Shown in pieces: positions 1 through 6,442 of a DNA stretch of 15,256 nt. The notes under the pieces were generated by a model. The model saw only the letters and a program-made list of their open reading frames with translations. It searched no databases and was not told where the DNA came from. The DNA comes from JAYTUJ01 sp043744615. GTDB lineage: Bacteria > Patescibacteriota > Minisyncoccia > Phycocordibacterales > CAIRYW01. A program made the translations under genes and the position numbers. The DNA is taken from NCBI GenBank assembly GCA_043744615.1, contig JAYTUJ010000058.1, positions 1 through 15,256 of the forward strand. Reading direction: 5' to 3'. The first letter of the stretch is position 1. Each line of letters opens with the position of its first letter.

Positions 1-19
1 CATTAGGCCACTCTCTCAT
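1..19 (-). CDS. possible start of a further gene, cut by window edge
   Basis: An ATG lies five bases beyond the stop of the nucleoside phosphorylase gene on the same strand and opens a frame reading MREWPN before the window ends. The tight spacing is what one expects of a next gene in an operon, but six codons cannot prove coding. No function can be suggested. Confidence 0.3.
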
Positions 20-24
20 ATCAG

Positions 25-768
25 TTATTTTATTTTTTGATAGTAATCCTTAAGAGTATCAACCACCGTTGGTATTATTCTTCTTAAACTGTTTTCTAAA
101 TTTAATTTATAAGTTGTTCGATCAGGAATACCTTTGAAGTCGTCTTTGTTAGATTCGTCTGTGGGTAAATCTGATGGGATATTTATAGCAGCTACTGGTA
201 ATTTTCTAAACTGGCATACAGAAAAAATAGCAGCTGTTTCCATTTCAATAGAAATTGCTCCAATTTGACTTAATTGCTTAAGCAACTCAGAGTCCTCTCT
301 CCATCTACCATCTGTTGTAACGGTAATACCTTGTTGATAATCAATTCCACTGTCATTTAATTTTTTTATCAACAAAGTATTTAAATCAAAATCTGAAATT
401 ATAGGGTAACCTTTAGGCAAGTAGTGACTTGATGTTCCTTCACCACTAAAACACGCTGTTGTAATAATTGGAGTCCAAAGTTTTATCTTTGTGGATAAAG
501 CTCCGCATGTTCCTACTCTAATTATAGCTTTTACACCATAGACTCTTAGTCTTTCAATCATACAAGCAGCCATACTTGAACCTTGTCCTGAAATAAAAGC
601 AATATCAATTCCATCTAAGGTCACGTGCAAAACCTCATCTTGATCATTTGGATAATATATCCTCTCACTATTAGGAAAAAGAGATTCAATTACAAGAAAC
701 CATGAGGACTTCTCCAGGATAACTCCGACGTTTGTCTGCCTTTTAACCTCTATTCCTTGTTTATACAT
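25..768 (-). CDS. nucleoside phosphorylase (PNP/UDP family 1)
   Basis: Predicted cytoplasmic nucleoside phosphorylase, which splits a nucleoside with phosphate into free base and (deoxy)ribose 1-phosphate for nucleoside salvage. The 247-aa length is normal for the hexameric PNP/uridine phosphorylase family. Seen directly: GQGSSMAACMIE (about residues 61-72); IIRVGTCGAL (82-91), which carries the phosphate-binding Arg; SIEMETAAIF (173-182), whose Glu-Met-Glu contacts ribose; and a late SD (199-200), where the family's base-contacting Asp usually lies. The RVGTCG form and overall shape resemble uridine/purine phosphorylases more than MTA/SAH nucleosidase, but the base specificity cannot be fixed. 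The gene follows the first AspRS gene after 42 bp with no terminator between, so it may be read from the T-box promoter. A TATAAT at 794-799 could give extra transcription. No Shine-Dalgarno precedes the ATG. Confidence 0.88.
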   Translation of the reverse strand: MYKQGIEVKRQTNVGVILEKSSWFLVIESLFPNSERIYYPNDQDEVLHVTLDGIDIAFISGQGSSMAACMIERLRVYGVKAIIRVGTCGALSTKIKLWTPIITTACFSGEGTSSHYLPKGYPIISDFDLNTLLIKKLNDSGIDYQQGITVTTDGRWREDSELLKQLSQIGAISIEMETAAIFSVCQFRKLPVAAINIPSDLPTDESNKDDFKGIPDRTTYKLNLENSLRRIIPTVVDTLKDYYQKIK

Positions 769-810
769 GAGTTGTTTTTTTAATAGTATAATTATTATAA
801 CACTTATTTT

Positions 811-2139
811 TTACTTTGATAAAAGATTATCGATTCTGTTTAAATCCCGTGGAAACAGAGTAGCTTCTTTCACATTATCTAAACTGAGTAGTTTTGCTGT
901 AAGCCTTTCAAGACCTAAACCTAAACCTCCATGTGGAGGCATGCCGTATTTAAAAGCCTGTAAATAGTATCGGAATTTTTCAGGATCAAGTTTTTTACTG
1001 ACTATTGAAGCAACTAATTTATCGTAATCATGAATACGTTGAGCTAATGTTGTAATCTCAACACCTCGAAAAAGTAGATCTCCTCCCTTCGCATATCCTG
1101 GATCCTCCTCATCCTCATACGTATAAAATGGTCGTTTTAATATTGGAAAATGAGTGATGAAAATAAAATCAGAGCCCCATGTCTTCTTTGAATATTCACA
1201 TAACCACCTTTCGTGTTGTGGTTCAAGATCTGGTTCTTTCGAACAATCCTCGCCATATTCATTTTGAATAATTTTTTGTGCATCACGAAGTTTAAGTGAA
1301 GGAATTTTATCTGGAACAACTGGAATTTCTGATTTCAAAAGTTTAAATTCATCAACACATTTTTCAGTCAATTCTTTTATAAGATAAACCAAAAACTTGT
1401 TTTCCATATTCATCACGTCAGTATGGTCTTTAATGAAAGCCATTTCCAAGTCTAAACTCGTATACTCATTTAAATGACGAGTAGTACTGTGTTTTTCTGC
1501 ACGATATACGTTACCAGTCGCAAAAACTCGTTCAAAAACGCCAACCATAATCTGCTTGTACAATTGTGGGCTCTGTGCCAAATGTACCGTGTGACCAAAA
1601 TACTCAACATTAAATGAATTTGCTCCGCCCTCTGCATCTTCACCAATTAGTTTTGGTGCTTGAAATTCAATAAAGCCTTCTTTGATTAAAAATTCCCGGA
1701 AAGCAGTAACGATAGTAAACTGAACATTAAATATAGCATGTTGTTTTTCAGCTCGTAGTGTCAGAGGTAAATAATCTAAATATGTGTCAATATTTATTTC
1801 GGTTCCAAGTTCAAATGGCAATTCTTGTGATTTGGATAGTACTTTTATTTCAAGGATTTCAAGTTCAATATTCCCGTTCGTCTTTTCTTTTTGAACACTT
1901 TTCTCTGGACGAGAATTTACTTTTCCACGAACTTCTACAACCCACTCTGGTCTAAGTAGTATGCCAACATCATGAGCTTCTTTTGCATTTGGTAAGATAA
2001 CACCTTGAATTTTTCCTGACACATCACGAAAATCGAGAAATATTAATTTCCCTTGATCTCGTCGAACATCAACCCGACCGGAAACACTAACTTCTTTTCC
2101 GATAAATTCTTTTAAGTTTTTTATATATGTTCTTTCCAT
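811..2139 (-). CDS. aspS: aspartyl-tRNA synthetase, archaeal type (copy 1, T-box controlled)
   Basis: Class II aminoacyl-tRNA synthetase that charges tRNA-Asp with aspartate (and possibly tRNA-Asn, if non-discriminating). It has 442 aa from the chosen start, close to archaeal AspRS of about 430-440 aa and without the large insertion of ordinary bacterial AspRS. Domains: N-terminal OB-fold anticodon-binding domain (about 1-105, VSVSGRVDVRRD), then the catalytic core with AQSPQLYKQ (188-196), motif 2 VYRAEKHSTTRH (211-222) and motif 3 GLGLGLERL (405-413), ending FPRDLNR. TSLDLE after motif 2 favours AspRS over AsnRS. A longer frame begins at 2214, but its first 25 codons are the antiterminator and terminator of the T-box, so MERT at 2139 is taken as the start. 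There is no Shine-Dalgarno. Where a canonical archaeal AspRS reads SGGQREHR, this one has TTLAQRIHDY, a visible deviation next to the active site. Confidence 0.9.
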   Translation of the reverse strand: MERTYIKNLKEFIGKEVSVSGRVDVRRDQGKLIFLDFRDVSGKIQGVILPNAKEAHDVGILLRPEWVVEVRGKVNSRPEKSVQKEKTNGNIELEILEIKVLSKSQELPFELGTEINIDTYLDYLPLTLRAEKQHAIFNVQFTIVTAFREFLIKEGFIEFQAPKLIGEDAEGGANSFNVEYFGHTVHLAQSPQLYKQIMVGVFERVFATGNVYRAEKHSTTRHLNEYTSLDLEMAFIKDHTDVMNMENKFLVYLIKELTEKCVDEFKLLKSEIPVVPDKIPSLKLRDAQKIIQNEYGEDCSKEPDLEPQHERWLCEYSKKTWGSDFIFITHFPILKRPFYTYEDEEDPGYAKGGDLLFRGVEITTLAQRIHDYDKLVASIVSKKLDPEKFRYYLQAFKYGMPPHGGLGLGLERLTAKLLSLDNVKEATLFPRDLNRIDNLLSK

Positions 2140-2160
2140 AACACTTGTTTGTTCGGAGAA

Positions 2161-2205
2161 ATAAAAACACCCCTCCGAATTTATTAATAAATAAATTCGC
2201 AGGGG
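2161..2205 (-). terminator. intrinsic terminator of the T-box leader
   Basis: Stem of CCCCT plus GAATTTATT against AATAAATTC plus AGGGG (2170-2205), followed on the minus strand by a U-rich tract (TGTTTTTAT). Its 5' strand CCCCTG is also the 3' strand of the antiterminator, which is the expected transcription-attenuation design. It lies 22 bp before the AspRS start codon. Confidence 0.85.
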
Positions 2206-2333
2206 CGATTTCATCGCGGTGCCACCCTGTTTTTATCTTGATTATCTACATTTCGGAGTAGTTCCGGAAGAGTCTACTTACCTTTACAAGTTTTCTTTCT
2301 TCACCTCGCCGGTGTCAGCCGGTTCATTGGCAT
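2161..2333 (-). promoter_or_regulatory. T-box riboswitch leader (short stem I, probable Asp specifier)
   Basis: On the minus strand the leader carries a textbook T-box sequence, AGGGTGGCACCGCG (2215-2228). The antiterminator spans 2200-2229: CAGGG pairs with CCCTG, a TGGCACC bulge would capture the tRNA 3' end, and GCGAT-GAA-ATCGC closes the top. TGGC implies discriminator base G73, as in tRNA-Asp. The CCCCTG strand is shared with the terminator at 2170-2205, so the two folds exclude each other. Upstream is a small hairpin CCGG-CTGACA-CCGG (2309-2322) with GAC, an Asp codon, in its loop. Further hairpins (2257-2278 region) may be stem III. The classical long stem I is absent; only about 100 nt separate the likely start site from the T-box, resembling the ultrashort stem I T-boxes known from actinobacterial ileS. 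Known for the family: uncharged tRNA stabilises the antiterminator and turns the gene on. The specifier assignment is inference. Confidence 0.85.
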
Positions 2334-2339
2334 AGTTGA

Positions 2340-2367
2340 AGTATAAATAATGTTAATAATTATGCAA
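2340..2367 (-). promoter_or_regulatory. promoter of the T-box/aspS transcript
   Basis: TTGCAT (2362-2367) and TATACT (2340-2345) with a 16-bp spacer on the minus strand. The -10 differs from consensus at one base; the -35 is weak. The predicted start near 2333 places the GAC hairpin at the very 5' end of the RNA, which leaves no room for a full-length stem I. Confidence 0.6.
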
Positions 2368-2425
2368 GTTTATAATTCAAATAATTATCAGTGTTAAATC
2401 ATAAGGGGTGAGTATTATGAAACTT

Positions 2426-2462
2426 ATAAAAAGAAAGCGGCCAAGGATTGCTCCTCAGCCGC
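2426..2462 (-). terminator. Rho-independent terminator after the second AspRS gene
   Basis: GCGGC-TG-AGGA-GCAA-TCCT-TG-GCCGC (2437-2462) followed by TTTCTTTTTAT on the minus strand. It separates the GC-rich AspRS gene from the T-box promoter downstream. A second stem, GTTCC-GTAACA-GGAAC, overlaps the stop codon at about 2479-2494. Confidence 0.88.
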
Positions 2463-2481
2463 TAGTTGTGTCTTGTTCCTG

Positions 2482-3786
2482 TTACGGAACGAGACGATTT
2501 GGACCACGATACAGGTAGGTAACCTCACGAACGTTCTTCCGGTCGAGAAGAATCATCAGAAGCCGTGTCAGCCCTAGACCGAATCCTCCATGCGGCGGAC
2601 AGCCGTAACGGAAGAAATCGATGTAGTGACTAATGGACTCCAGTGGAATCTTCTTTTCCAGTGCCTGTTTCGACAGAACATCCACGCGATGCTCACGCTG
2701 AGCTCCGGTGGTCACCTCAAGCCCCTTCCAGAGAAGGTCGAAGCTCTTGGTGAGCGTCGGATCATTTTCATGACGCCGATGATAGAAGGGACGGACCTCA
2801 ATCGGGTAGTCAGTCACGAATACGAACTCATGACCATACTGTTCCCGAATATATTCAGCCAATCCTCGCTCGCCTGGAGGATCGAGATCCTCCTTGTGGG
2901 CGATCACATGGCCTCGCTCGGCAAGAATTCGCCGAGCTTCGGACAGACTAATGCGTGGGAACGGAAGGTTGGGAACGACAACATCAATGCTGAATCGCTC
3001 TTTAATTTCCGCTCCATGCACTTCGGCAATCCGACTGAGGGTGTGATGCAACAGAGACTCCTCAAGACTCATGACATCCTCATGGGATTCAATCCATGAG
3101 ATTTCGACGTCGATGGAGGTGAACTCCGTGTCGTGCCGAGACGTGAACGAGGGGTTTGCCCTGAAGACGGGACCAATCTCGAAAATCCGATCAAGGCCTG
3201 CTGCCATCGCCATTTGCTTGTAAAACTGAGGCGACTGGGCAAGCGATGCCTTTTGACCGAAATAGTCAAGTTGGAACAGTTCCGCACCGGACTCACTCGC
3301 CGTGCCCATAAGCTTGGGCGAGTGAATCTCAACGAAGCCTTGCTGCTCCCAGAACTCCCGCATTGCCCGCTCCATTGTGGTTTGGGCACGGAAGATCAGG
3401 GTGTTGTCAGGCCGACGGATACTAAGTGCTCTCCAGTCGAGCTGGAGATCGAGAGATGATTCCTCTGTGATGGGAATCGGCGATTCCGCTGGTCCGACCA
3501 CTTCCAGAGTTTCCAGGACCACTTCGATCCCTCCGAGCTTGACGCTCGAATTTGTCACAACCTTGCCGGTTGCAATAAACGCTGATTCTTGTGTGAGAGA
3601 ATGGATAGTTGCTTTGAGAGTGTCATTATCCCCTCCTTTCTCGTGAAACAACTGCACCATTCCAGTGTGATCACGGAGGACCACGAATTGCATGCGTTTT
3701 TGATCACGGACGACCTGTGCAAACCCTGCGATCTTCACAGTTTGACCGACCATGGTCAAAAGGTCTTTGGTTAGTATACGAGTCAT
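2482..3786 (-). CDS. aspartyl-tRNA synthetase, archaeal type (copy 2, GC-rich)
   Basis: Second class II synthetase of the AspRS/AspRS-Asn type, 434 aa. The OB-fold domain is at about 1-105 (VKIAGFAQVVRDQ), then SLAQSPQFYKQ (181-191), motif 2 VFRANPSFTSRHDTEF (207-222), GLEVTTGAQREHR (355-367) and motif 3 GFGLGLTRLL (401-410), ending LYRGPNRLVP. It is clearly a homologue of the neighbouring copy but distant from it. Motif 2 has Asn211 where copy 1 has Glu, motif 3 has Thr where Glu is usual, and the FPRD end is replaced by LYRGP. I recall such features from bacterial aspartate-tRNA(Asn) ligases, so it may serve tRNA-Asn in the amidotransferase route, or be a spare AspRS. Hand-counted GC in one 60-bp sample is 53%, against 23% in a sample of copy 1. 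It has a real Shine-Dalgarno (AAAGGA, 8 nt before ATG), unlike its neighbours. Together these point to horizontal gain (inference). Confidence 0.87.
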   Translation of the reverse strand: MTRILTKDLLTMVGQTVKIAGFAQVVRDQKRMQFVVLRDHTGMVQLFHEKGGDNDTLKATIHSLTQESAFIATGKVVTNSSVKLGGIEVVLETLEVVGPAESPIPITEESSLDLQLDWRALSIRRPDNTLIFRAQTTMERAMREFWEQQGFVEIHSPKLMGTASESGAELFQLDYFGQKASLAQSPQFYKQMAMAAGLDRIFEIGPVFRANPSFTSRHDTEFTSIDVEISWIESHEDVMSLEESLLHHTLSRIAEVHGAEIKERFSIDVVVPNLPFPRISLSEARRILAERGHVIAHKEDLDPPGERGLAEYIREQYGHEFVFVTDYPIEVRPFYHRRHENDPTLTKSFDLLWKGLEVTTGAQREHRVDVLSKQALEKKIPLESISHYIDFFRYGCPPHGGFGLGLTRLLMILLDRKNVREVTYLYRGPNRLVP

Positions 3787-3839
3787 TGTATGTTTCCTTT
3801 CATTTTATTTTTTGCTGTCAGACAGTCACGTAAGTGTGA

Positions 3840-3893
3840 GTAGTCATGGCAAACAAAGGCCTGTGTATACAAGCCACTGTTTGCTATGACCAC
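3840..3893 (-). repeat. large leader hairpin before AspRS copy 2
   Basis: Two 25-base arms (3840-3864 and 3869-3893) around a 4-base loop pair at 20 of 25 positions by Watson-Crick; most of the rest are G-U compatible on the minus strand. The hairpin sits about 54 bp before the start codon, inside the predicted 5' leader. It has no T-box sequence and no U tract right after it, so it is neither a T-box nor a simple terminator. Nearby is a short palindrome CTGTC-A-GACAG (about 3816-3826). Its role is unknown; it could be an RNA control element or an operator. Confidence 0.7.
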
Positions 3894-3926
3894 TTAAGTT
3901 GTTCGCAAATTTATATCAAAGAACTA

Positions 3927-3932
3927 AGTATA
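3927..3932 (-). promoter_or_regulatory. possible -10 for AspRS copy 2
   Basis: TATACT on the minus strand in a very AT-rich stretch, with no recognisable -35. If used, it gives a leader of about 130 nt that includes the large hairpin. TATAAA at 3910-3915 is an alternative. Confidence 0.3.
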
Positions 3933-4002
3933 TAACATTAATATACCATAATATATCGATTTGTAAAGCTTTGTAGGGTGAATTATCCCTCTAACTGAAA
4001 GG

Positions 4003-4030
4003 TTGATTTTTAATTGATTTGTGGCATAAT
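4003..4030 (+). promoter_or_regulatory. promoter for the small membrane protein gene
   Basis: TTGATT (4003-4008), 16-bp spacer and CATAAT (4025-4030) with an extended TGG before it. The start would lie near 4037, giving a leader of roughly 110 nt before the 54-aa frame. The rest of 3961-4145 shows no gene. Confidence 0.45.
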
Positions 4031-4145
4031 TTGTAACCGTAATCTGTTATTTGTAAACCCCCATGATATTTTCGCGAGTGCGGAAGTGTTTTTATAGATA
4101 TACAGAATATTCAACCAACGTAAAATCCAACAACAGAACACAGAC

Positions 4146-4310
4146 ATGAGTGCCAAACTACCCGGTGAAACCGATCCTGACCTTACGCCACCAGACGACG
4201 AGGAAACTGCTAAAGAAGAGGACAAAACACTTCTCGAAATCTTATTGGTAATTTTAGCAATCGTTGGTGGAGTGATCTACTACTACTTCCACTACTATCC
4301 AAAAAAGTAA
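4146..4310 (+). CDS. small single-pass membrane protein, 54 aa
   Basis: An unrecognised short frame with a protein-like plan. The hydrophilic N-terminus (about 1-29) is rich in Pro, Asp, Glu and Lys, including TPPDDEETAKEEDK. It is followed by a hydrophobic segment, LLEILLVILAIVGGVIYYYF (about 29-48), and a short basic tail ending YPKK. The layout suggests one membrane helix with the charged end on one side. A plausible promoter lies upstream, and a strong hairpin terminator begins 10 bp after the stop, so the unit looks monocistronic. No Shine-Dalgarno; the leader just before ATG is CA-rich. Coding is inferred from composition and flanking signals only. Confidence 0.6.
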   Translation: MSAKLPGETDPDLTPPDDEETAKEEDKTLLEILLVILAIVGGVIYYYFHYYPKK

Positions 4311-4320
4311 ATATCATGGC

Positions 4321-4365
4321 AAAGGCGCACATCAGTACCAACAGATGCGCGCCTTTTCCTTTTTA
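4321..4365 (+). terminator. Rho-independent terminator after the 54-aa gene
   Basis: Arms 4321-4333 and 4344-4356 match at 12 of 13 positions (AAAGGCGC core) around a 10-base loop, followed by TTTTCCTTTTT. It overlaps a longer reading frame starting at 4316, which argues against that frame's upstream start for the PriA-like gene. Confidence 0.75.
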
Positions 4366-4369
4366 TAGG

Positions 4370-4375
4370 TATAAT
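4370..4375 (+). promoter_or_regulatory. consensus -10 giving a leaderless priA-like mRNA
   Basis: A perfect TATAAT lies six bases before the ATG at 4382, so the predicted start site coincides with the start codon. No good -35 is visible; the terminator stem occupies that place. Confidence 0.55.
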
Positions 4376-4381
4376 CAAAGA

Positions 4382-6364
4382 ATGTTTGCAGTACGCGTAT
4401 TCCCCATTGCCAAAGGTATTCCTAAAGAAGAATTAACTTATTTTTGTGCTGAGAAAATTGTTGTTGGCACACTTATTGAAGTACCGCTTCGTAAAAAAAA
4501 TATTTCGGCTATTGTATTTTCATGTCTTCCAATTAATGAGGTAAAGTTTGAACTTAAACAATCCGACTTTTCATTACGAAAAATTAATCGCGTCAAAGCG
4601 GTTTCATTTTTACCTTCATATTTTTTAGAAACAATTGAAGAAACTGCTCAATATCATGCGGCAAGTTCGGGTGCGGTTTTGTTTACCGCAGTACCAAAAG
4701 TTTTTATCGAGGCAGCACCCGAACAATCAAAAGAAATCAAAGAAATCGCGGAAGCAAAAACAGAGAACGTCCCTACTGTGCCAGTGAAAATTTCTTCAAA
4801 AAGAAATTTTCACATTGCAATTGAAACAGAATTTGAAAATCAATTAACTTTTTTAAAACAATTAATCCGAAAAGAATTTTCACAAAAACATTCTGTTCTT
4901 ATTATTAGTCCGCTTACTTCATCAGTTAAAAAAATATATGATGCACTCAAAGTTGGTATCACTGATTATGCGTTTACATTAGATGGAAGCAGTACTCAAC
5001 GAAAAATACTCGAAACAATTGAACATATTAAAAAAACAAAAGAAATTCCCCATTCTCTTTTATTAGTAGCGACCCCACAATATGCATGTTTTACAGCGTC
5101 AGATACCAAAACGATTGTTATCATGAACGAACGATCACGTGCATACGTTACCATTTCGCGCCCATATATTGACTATCGAATTCTTTTAGAAACATTAGCA
5201 AAACGATTAGAAGCAAATATCTATAATGTAGATTCTTTGCTTCGAACAGAAACTGTTGCACGAATACGCACCGATGAAATAGAAAAAATTGATGTTGGTC
5301 AATCACTTGATGTCATGAGTGATGTTGAGAGTCAAACAAAAAAAGTTTTTTGTATTGATATGAAACAAGAAGATGCTTTGCTACCACCACGTTCGTATAC
5401 AATAATTTCGCAACTACTTAATCAAAAAATAAAAGAATCTTTAGATGCTGATAAAAAAATAGTGTTGCTCGGAGGACGCAAAGGTTTGGCGCCTGCAACA
5501 ATATGTGGTGATTGTGGAACTCGAGTATCGTGCCCTGTTTGTTCACACGCAATGGTATTAACCACCAAAGGACAAGAAAAAGGGGTAAATATATTTATGT
5601 GTAATATTTGTGGAAGACGTGAAGATACGCTAACCCGTTGCATTACCTGCCAAAGTTGGAAACTTGTTCCGGTGGGCATTGGAACAGAATTAATTGAAAA
5701 AGAAATAAAAAAAACATATCCTGATACTGAAGTTTTTAGATTTGATGGAGACACCGTAAAAACAAAAAAACAAGCTGACACAATGATATCAAAATGGATG
5801 TCAAAAAAAGAATCTATATTAATTTGTACTGAAAAAGCACTTCCGTATATTGAACATGCTGATATAGGCGCAGTAGTATCGATTGATAGCCTTTTTACTA
5901 TTCCAGATTTTTCAATGGGAGAAAAAATATTTTCTTTATTACATGACCTCACCGAAAAAACATTGGGTGATGTATATATCCAAACTCGAAAACCAAAAGA
6001 AAGAATTTTAACACAATTTGTTGAATCAAAAAATAAAAAAGTACAAGGGGTCTCATCTTTTTTTGATGAAGAAATTGCTGATAGAAAAATATTTGGATAT
6101 CCCCCATTTAAAACACTGATTAAAATAACGTTAATCGGTAAAAAAGAAATCGTAAAAAAAGACTCGACTAATATACTCGAAGATTTAGCGGTTTATAAAC
6201 CAACAGTGTTTCCGGCTTTTATTCCACAACCAAAAGGAAAACATGCTTTGCATGTGCTTATAAAAATAGATTCAAAACTATGGCCCGATAAAAATATTTG
6301 TGAGTATGTAAAAAGCTTACCGATGCAATATCAAGTACGAATCAATCCACAAAGCATGCTATAA
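4382..6364 (+). CDS. priA: PriA-like primosomal protein N' with degenerate helicase motifs
   Basis: Homologue of replication-restart protein PriA, 660 aa from the chosen start. The N-terminal DNA-binding domain begins VRVFPIAKGI and includes GTLIEVPLRKKNISAIV. The zinc domain is intact, with four CxxC pairs (C375/378, 384/387, 407/410, 420/423). A GTELIEKEI segment and the C-terminal FGYPPFKTL block also follow PriA. The ATPase signatures are gone: IAIETEF stands where the Walker A GxGKT belongs (about 146-152), NERS replaces DEEH (249-252), and LHDLTEKTLGD (520-530) replaces the AGRAGR arginine-finger motif. It probably binds DNA and assembles a primosome without unwinding, or has another structural role (inference). 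The start at 4382 is preferred to 4316 because the earlier codons overlap a terminator and a -10 element, and the PriA alignment begins at MFAVRV. A hairpin follows the stop. Confidence 0.87.
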   Translation: MFAVRVFPIAKGIPKEELTYFCAEKIVVGTLIEVPLRKKNISAIVFSCLPINEVKFELKQSDFSLRKINRVKAVSFLPSYFLETIEETAQYHAASSGAVLFTAVPKVFIEAAPEQSKEIKEIAEAKTENVPTVPVKISSKRNFHIAIETEFENQLTFLKQLIRKEFSQKHSVLIISPLTSSVKKIYDALKVGITDYAFTLDGSSTQRKILETIEHIKKTKEIPHSLLLVATPQYACFTASDTKTIVIMNERSRAYVTISRPYIDYRILLETLAKRLEANIYNVDSLLRTETVARIRTDEIEKIDVGQSLDVMSDVESQTKKVFCIDMKQEDALLPPRSYTIISQLLNQKIKESLDADKKIVLLGGRKGLAPATICGDCGTRVSCPVCSHAMVLTTKGQEKGVNIFMCNICGRREDTLTRCITCQSWKLVPVGIGTELIEKEIKKTYPDTEVFRFDGDTVKTKKQADTMISKWMSKKESILICTEKALPYIEHADIGAVVSIDSLFTIPDFSMGEKIFSLLHDLTEKTLGDVYIQTRKPKERILTQFVESKNKKVQGVSSFFDEEIADRKIFGYPPFKTLIKITLIGKKEIVKKDSTNILEDLAVYKPTVFPAFIPQPKGKHALHVLIKIDSKLWPDKNICEYVKSLPMQYQVRINPQSML

Positions 6365-6374
6365 AAACAATGAT

Positions 6375-6398
6375 GCCCCCTTCACAAGTGAAGGGGGC
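6375..6398. terminator. hairpin between convergent genes
   Basis: Perfect 11-bp stem GCCCCCTTCAC/GTGAAGGGGGC with a 2-base loop, directly after the priA-like stop. On the plus strand no U tract follows; on the minus strand ATCATTGTTTTTAT follows. It may end the minus-strand gene, or both. Confidence 0.55.
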
Positions 6399-6442
6399 GC
6401 AAACAAGCAACTAAACCCAAATGGAAAAACTGCTTGAAAAAA

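Noticed and set aside
2140..2214. N-terminal 25-codon extension of the first AspRS frame
   Set aside because: These codons are the antiterminator and terminator of the T-box; AspRS homology starts at MERTYIKNL.
2590..3099. Long plus-strand open frames opposite AspRS copy 2
   Set aside because: They are antisense shadows of a GC-rich gene and have no protein-like motifs or start signals.
3840..3893. Second T-box before AspRS copy 2
   Set aside because: No AGGGTGGNACCGCG sequence and no antiterminator/terminator pair.
4010..4225. Minus-strand 71-codon frame in the intergenic region
   Set aside because: It overlaps the better-supported 54-aa plus-strand frame and its Ser/Gly-rich start looks like an antisense reading.
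4316..4381. 22-codon upstream start of the PriA-like protein
   Set aside because: The stretch is a terminator hairpin plus a consensus -10; PriA similarity starts at MFAVRV.
5422..5952. Minus-strand 176-codon frame inside priA
   Set aside because: Antisense to the conserved zinc domain; no independent signals.
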